A stretch of 64,000 nucleotides of DNA, from positions 105,000 through 168,999 of the forward strand of contig NZ_JABAFQ010000003.1 in NCBI RefSeq assembly GCF_012843705.1, given 5' to 3'. Below are positions 62,701-64,000 of the stretch, piece after piece. The translations under genes were made by a program, and so were the position numbers. Positions within the stretch are counted from its first letter, which is position 1. Each line of letters begins with the position of its first letter. The notes beneath the pieces were generated by a model. It saw nothing but the letters and a program-made list of their open reading frames with translations, was not told where the DNA came from and ran no database searches. This DNA is from Fusobacterium sp. FSA-380-WT-3A (GTDB lineage Bacteria > Fusobacteriota > Fusobacteriia > Fusobacteriales > Fusobacteriaceae).

Positions 62701-63882
62701 TTATTTTAGATATGCTTTCAATATAGCATAATATCCTTCAATTCCTCTATAAGCTTGTTCTAACTCTATATATTCATCTATTGTATGTGCTAAACTTTCT
62801 TTAGAAGGTCCATATCCAATAGTTTTTATTCCTAATTCTCCTGCATAATGAGAAGCATTAGTACAGAAATACCAACAACTTACAGGTGGTTCTTGTCCTA
62901 TTTCTTTCAAAGCAGTTTTAGCTTTTTGTATATATTCTTCTTTTTCATCATAAATCCATCCAGGAAAAAATCTTTTACAAACTATATCATTTCCTGTCCA
63001 ACATTTATCTTTTCCATCAGAATAACTTACTTTTGCTTTAAATTCATTATCTTCTTTAGTTAATTTATTTATGATATCTTGTATAGGTTTTAAAACATCT
63101 TCCATTGTCTCACCAACAAGTAATCTTCTGTCATAAGTAGCCATACAATAATCTGGTACTACTGAAGCTCCTGGATACGGAGATGATTTTATATCTGTTA
63201 ATTCTAGTACTCCATCTCCTAAGATTTCGTGATGTGAAAATGGAATTTTTCTTATTTCTTCTATTAACTTCATCATTTTATAAACTGAATTTATTCCTTC
63301 TTTTGGATTTGAAGAGTGAGCTGGTTTTCCAAATGTTTCTACTACTATTTCACCTCTTCCTTTTTGTCCTACTTTTAAATGAAGTTGTGAAGGTTCTCCT
63401 ATAATTACATAATCTGGCTTAGCATATTTACTAATACTTCTTGCTGCTACTCCTTCAAAACATTCTTCATGTACAGAACCAGCAACAAATAGCTCTCCAG
63501 CAAATTCTTTATTTAAGTCTTTAGCTAAATATCCTCCAGCTAATGCCATTAGACATAAAGCACTTTTCATATCTGTACTTCCTCTACCATAAAGTTTTCC
63601 ATCTGAAACTTCTCCCCCAAATGGTTCTTTAGTCCATTGACTTTCGTTTACAGGAACGGTATCCATATGTCCTTCACATAATATTCTTGGTCCTTCATAT
63701 TTTCCTTTTACTGAAGCTATTACATTTCCGTATTCATCTACATGAACTCTATCATATCCTAGTTCTAAAAATAATTTTTCTAAATATTTAGCAAATTCTC
63801 CTTCTTCCCCAGAATAGCTTTTTATTTGAATAGCTTTCTGTAATACTTTTACTACTTCTTCTCTTCTTTCTTCTGTTAGCAT
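62701..63882 (-). CDS. ygeY: YgeY-type M20 hydrolase (selenium-metabolism-linked family)
   Basis: 393 residues from the ATG at 63882 (GGAGGCAAAG upstream); a longer start at 63924 overlaps the upstream gene. M20 metallohydrolase: GHMDTVPVNES, GRGSTDMKSALCLM with bridging Asp, HEECFEGVAA (catalytic Glu) and TIGYGPSKESLAHTIDE in pieces. YgeY homologues occur with DpaL in xdh/selenium-hydroxylase clusters; substrate unknown. It begins 20 bp after the DpaL stop. Confidence 0.88.
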   Translation of the reverse strand: MLTEERREEVVKVLQKAIQIKSYSGEEGEFAKYLEKLFLELGYDRVHVDEYGNVIASVKGKYEGPRILCEGHMDTVPVNESQWTKEPFGGEVSDGKLYGRGSTDMKSALCLMALAGGYLAKDLNKEFAGELFVAGSVHEECFEGVAARSISKYAKPDYVIIGEPSQLHLKVGQKGRGEIVVETFGKPAHSSNPKEGINSVYKMMKLIEEIRKIPFSHHEILGDGVLELTDIKSSPYPGASVVPDYCMATYDRRLLVGETMEDVLKPIQDIINKLTKEDNEFKAKVSYSDGKDKCWTGNDIVCKRFFPGWIYDEKEEYIQKAKTALKEIGQEPPVSCWYFCTNASHYAGELGIKTIGYGPSKESLAHTIDEYIELEQAYRGIEGYYAILKAYLK

Positions 63883-63901
63883 TTCTTTGCCTCCGAAAAT
63901 A

Positions 63902-64000
63902 TTATTTATTGTTATAAGCTCCATCCCAAACTACTTTTCTATATCCTTCTACATCTGTATCTCCTTCTGTACTGATACAAAGTATTCTTGAGTTTTCATC
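63902..64000 (-). CDS. dpaL: Diaminopropionate ammonia-lyase, C-terminal end only
   Basis: 32 codons and a stop are visible; the rest lies beyond the window. LCISTEGDTDVEGYRKVVWD and GAYNNK match the end of DpaL/YgeX (compare STEGDTD...YR.VVWEG in E. coli). PLP enzyme converting 2,3-diaminopropionate to pyruvate and two ammonia. Linked to YgeY as in E. coli. The call rests on a short fragment. Confidence 0.7.
   Translation of the reverse strand, partial: DENSRILCISTEGDTDVEGYRKVVWDGAYNNK

Noticed and set aside
1..64000. tRNA, rRNA, insertion sequences or prophage
   Set aside because: No cloverleaf, no transposase or integrase and no phage structural genes were seen on either strand; all larger gaps are accounted for by terminators, promoters, leaders or AT-rich sequence.

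Overview
The window is strongly AT-rich, with dense short-gap operons, A/T-ending codons and Gram-negative envelope genes (a large autotransporter, an OmpA-type domain, RseP, PpiD-like chaperone). These coexist with Firmicute-like traits: a lysine riboswitch, strong AGGAGG ribosome binding sites and an L20-type infC leader. That combination points to the Fusobacteriota, most likely Fusobacterium. The genus is inferred from gene content; no rRNA or species marker is present. I see no tRNA or rRNA genes, CRISPR array, prophage or insertion sequence.

Layout. 1-7418 (minus): envelope and isoprenoid operon uppS-cdsA-dxr-tmk-rseP, then an NtrC-type activator and a PpiD-like periplasmic isomerase with their own promoter. 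7625-11719 (minus): a 1364-residue autotransporter with an OmpA-like domain after the barrel. 11720-12517: non-coding, AT-rich, with a cluster of TTGGCA-type repeats. 12518-19290: LysE exporter, DUF1847 protein, metallo-hydrolase, nitroreductase, YifB/ComM, YheT-like hydrolase, galE. 19528-24037: SNF2 helicase plus an unknown 586-residue partner. 24213-33060 (plus): asparaginase with a C-terminal extension, then uvrB-xseA-TPR protein-dprA-topA.

33134-36740 (minus): ilvE, a small unknown gene and cstA form one operon behind a leader peptide rich in Ile/Leu/Val codons and an intrinsic terminator, which looks like ribosome-mediated attenuation. 36790-41455: sfsA, amidohydrolase plus APC permease, flavodoxin-like reductase. 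41652-43427 (minus): an NhaC-family transporter under a lysine riboswitch, so probably a lysine carrier. 43580-48440 (plus): rnhB-yraN-zinc ribbon-comF-unknown, then tpiA and gpmI. 48489-52090: LysR regulator divergent from an M20 amidohydrolase and a YfcC-type carrier. 52251-53582 (minus): infC-rpmI-rplT with an attenuator leader and a probable AUU start for infC.

53598-64000 (minus): purine and amino-acid catabolism: xdhB-xdhC-xdhA-mocA, an NCS2 purine permease, RidA, an M24 peptidase-family protein, an NSS transporter with its 35-residue MetS-like subunit, YgeY, and the C-terminus of diaminopropionate ammonia-lyase. The set resembles the E. coli yge/xdh region and suggests fermentation of purines and amino acids. 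Between the permease and xdhB lies a compact, perfectly paired three-way-junction RNA with its own promoter that I cannot assign to a known riboswitch. It and the ilvE leader are the most interesting signals here.
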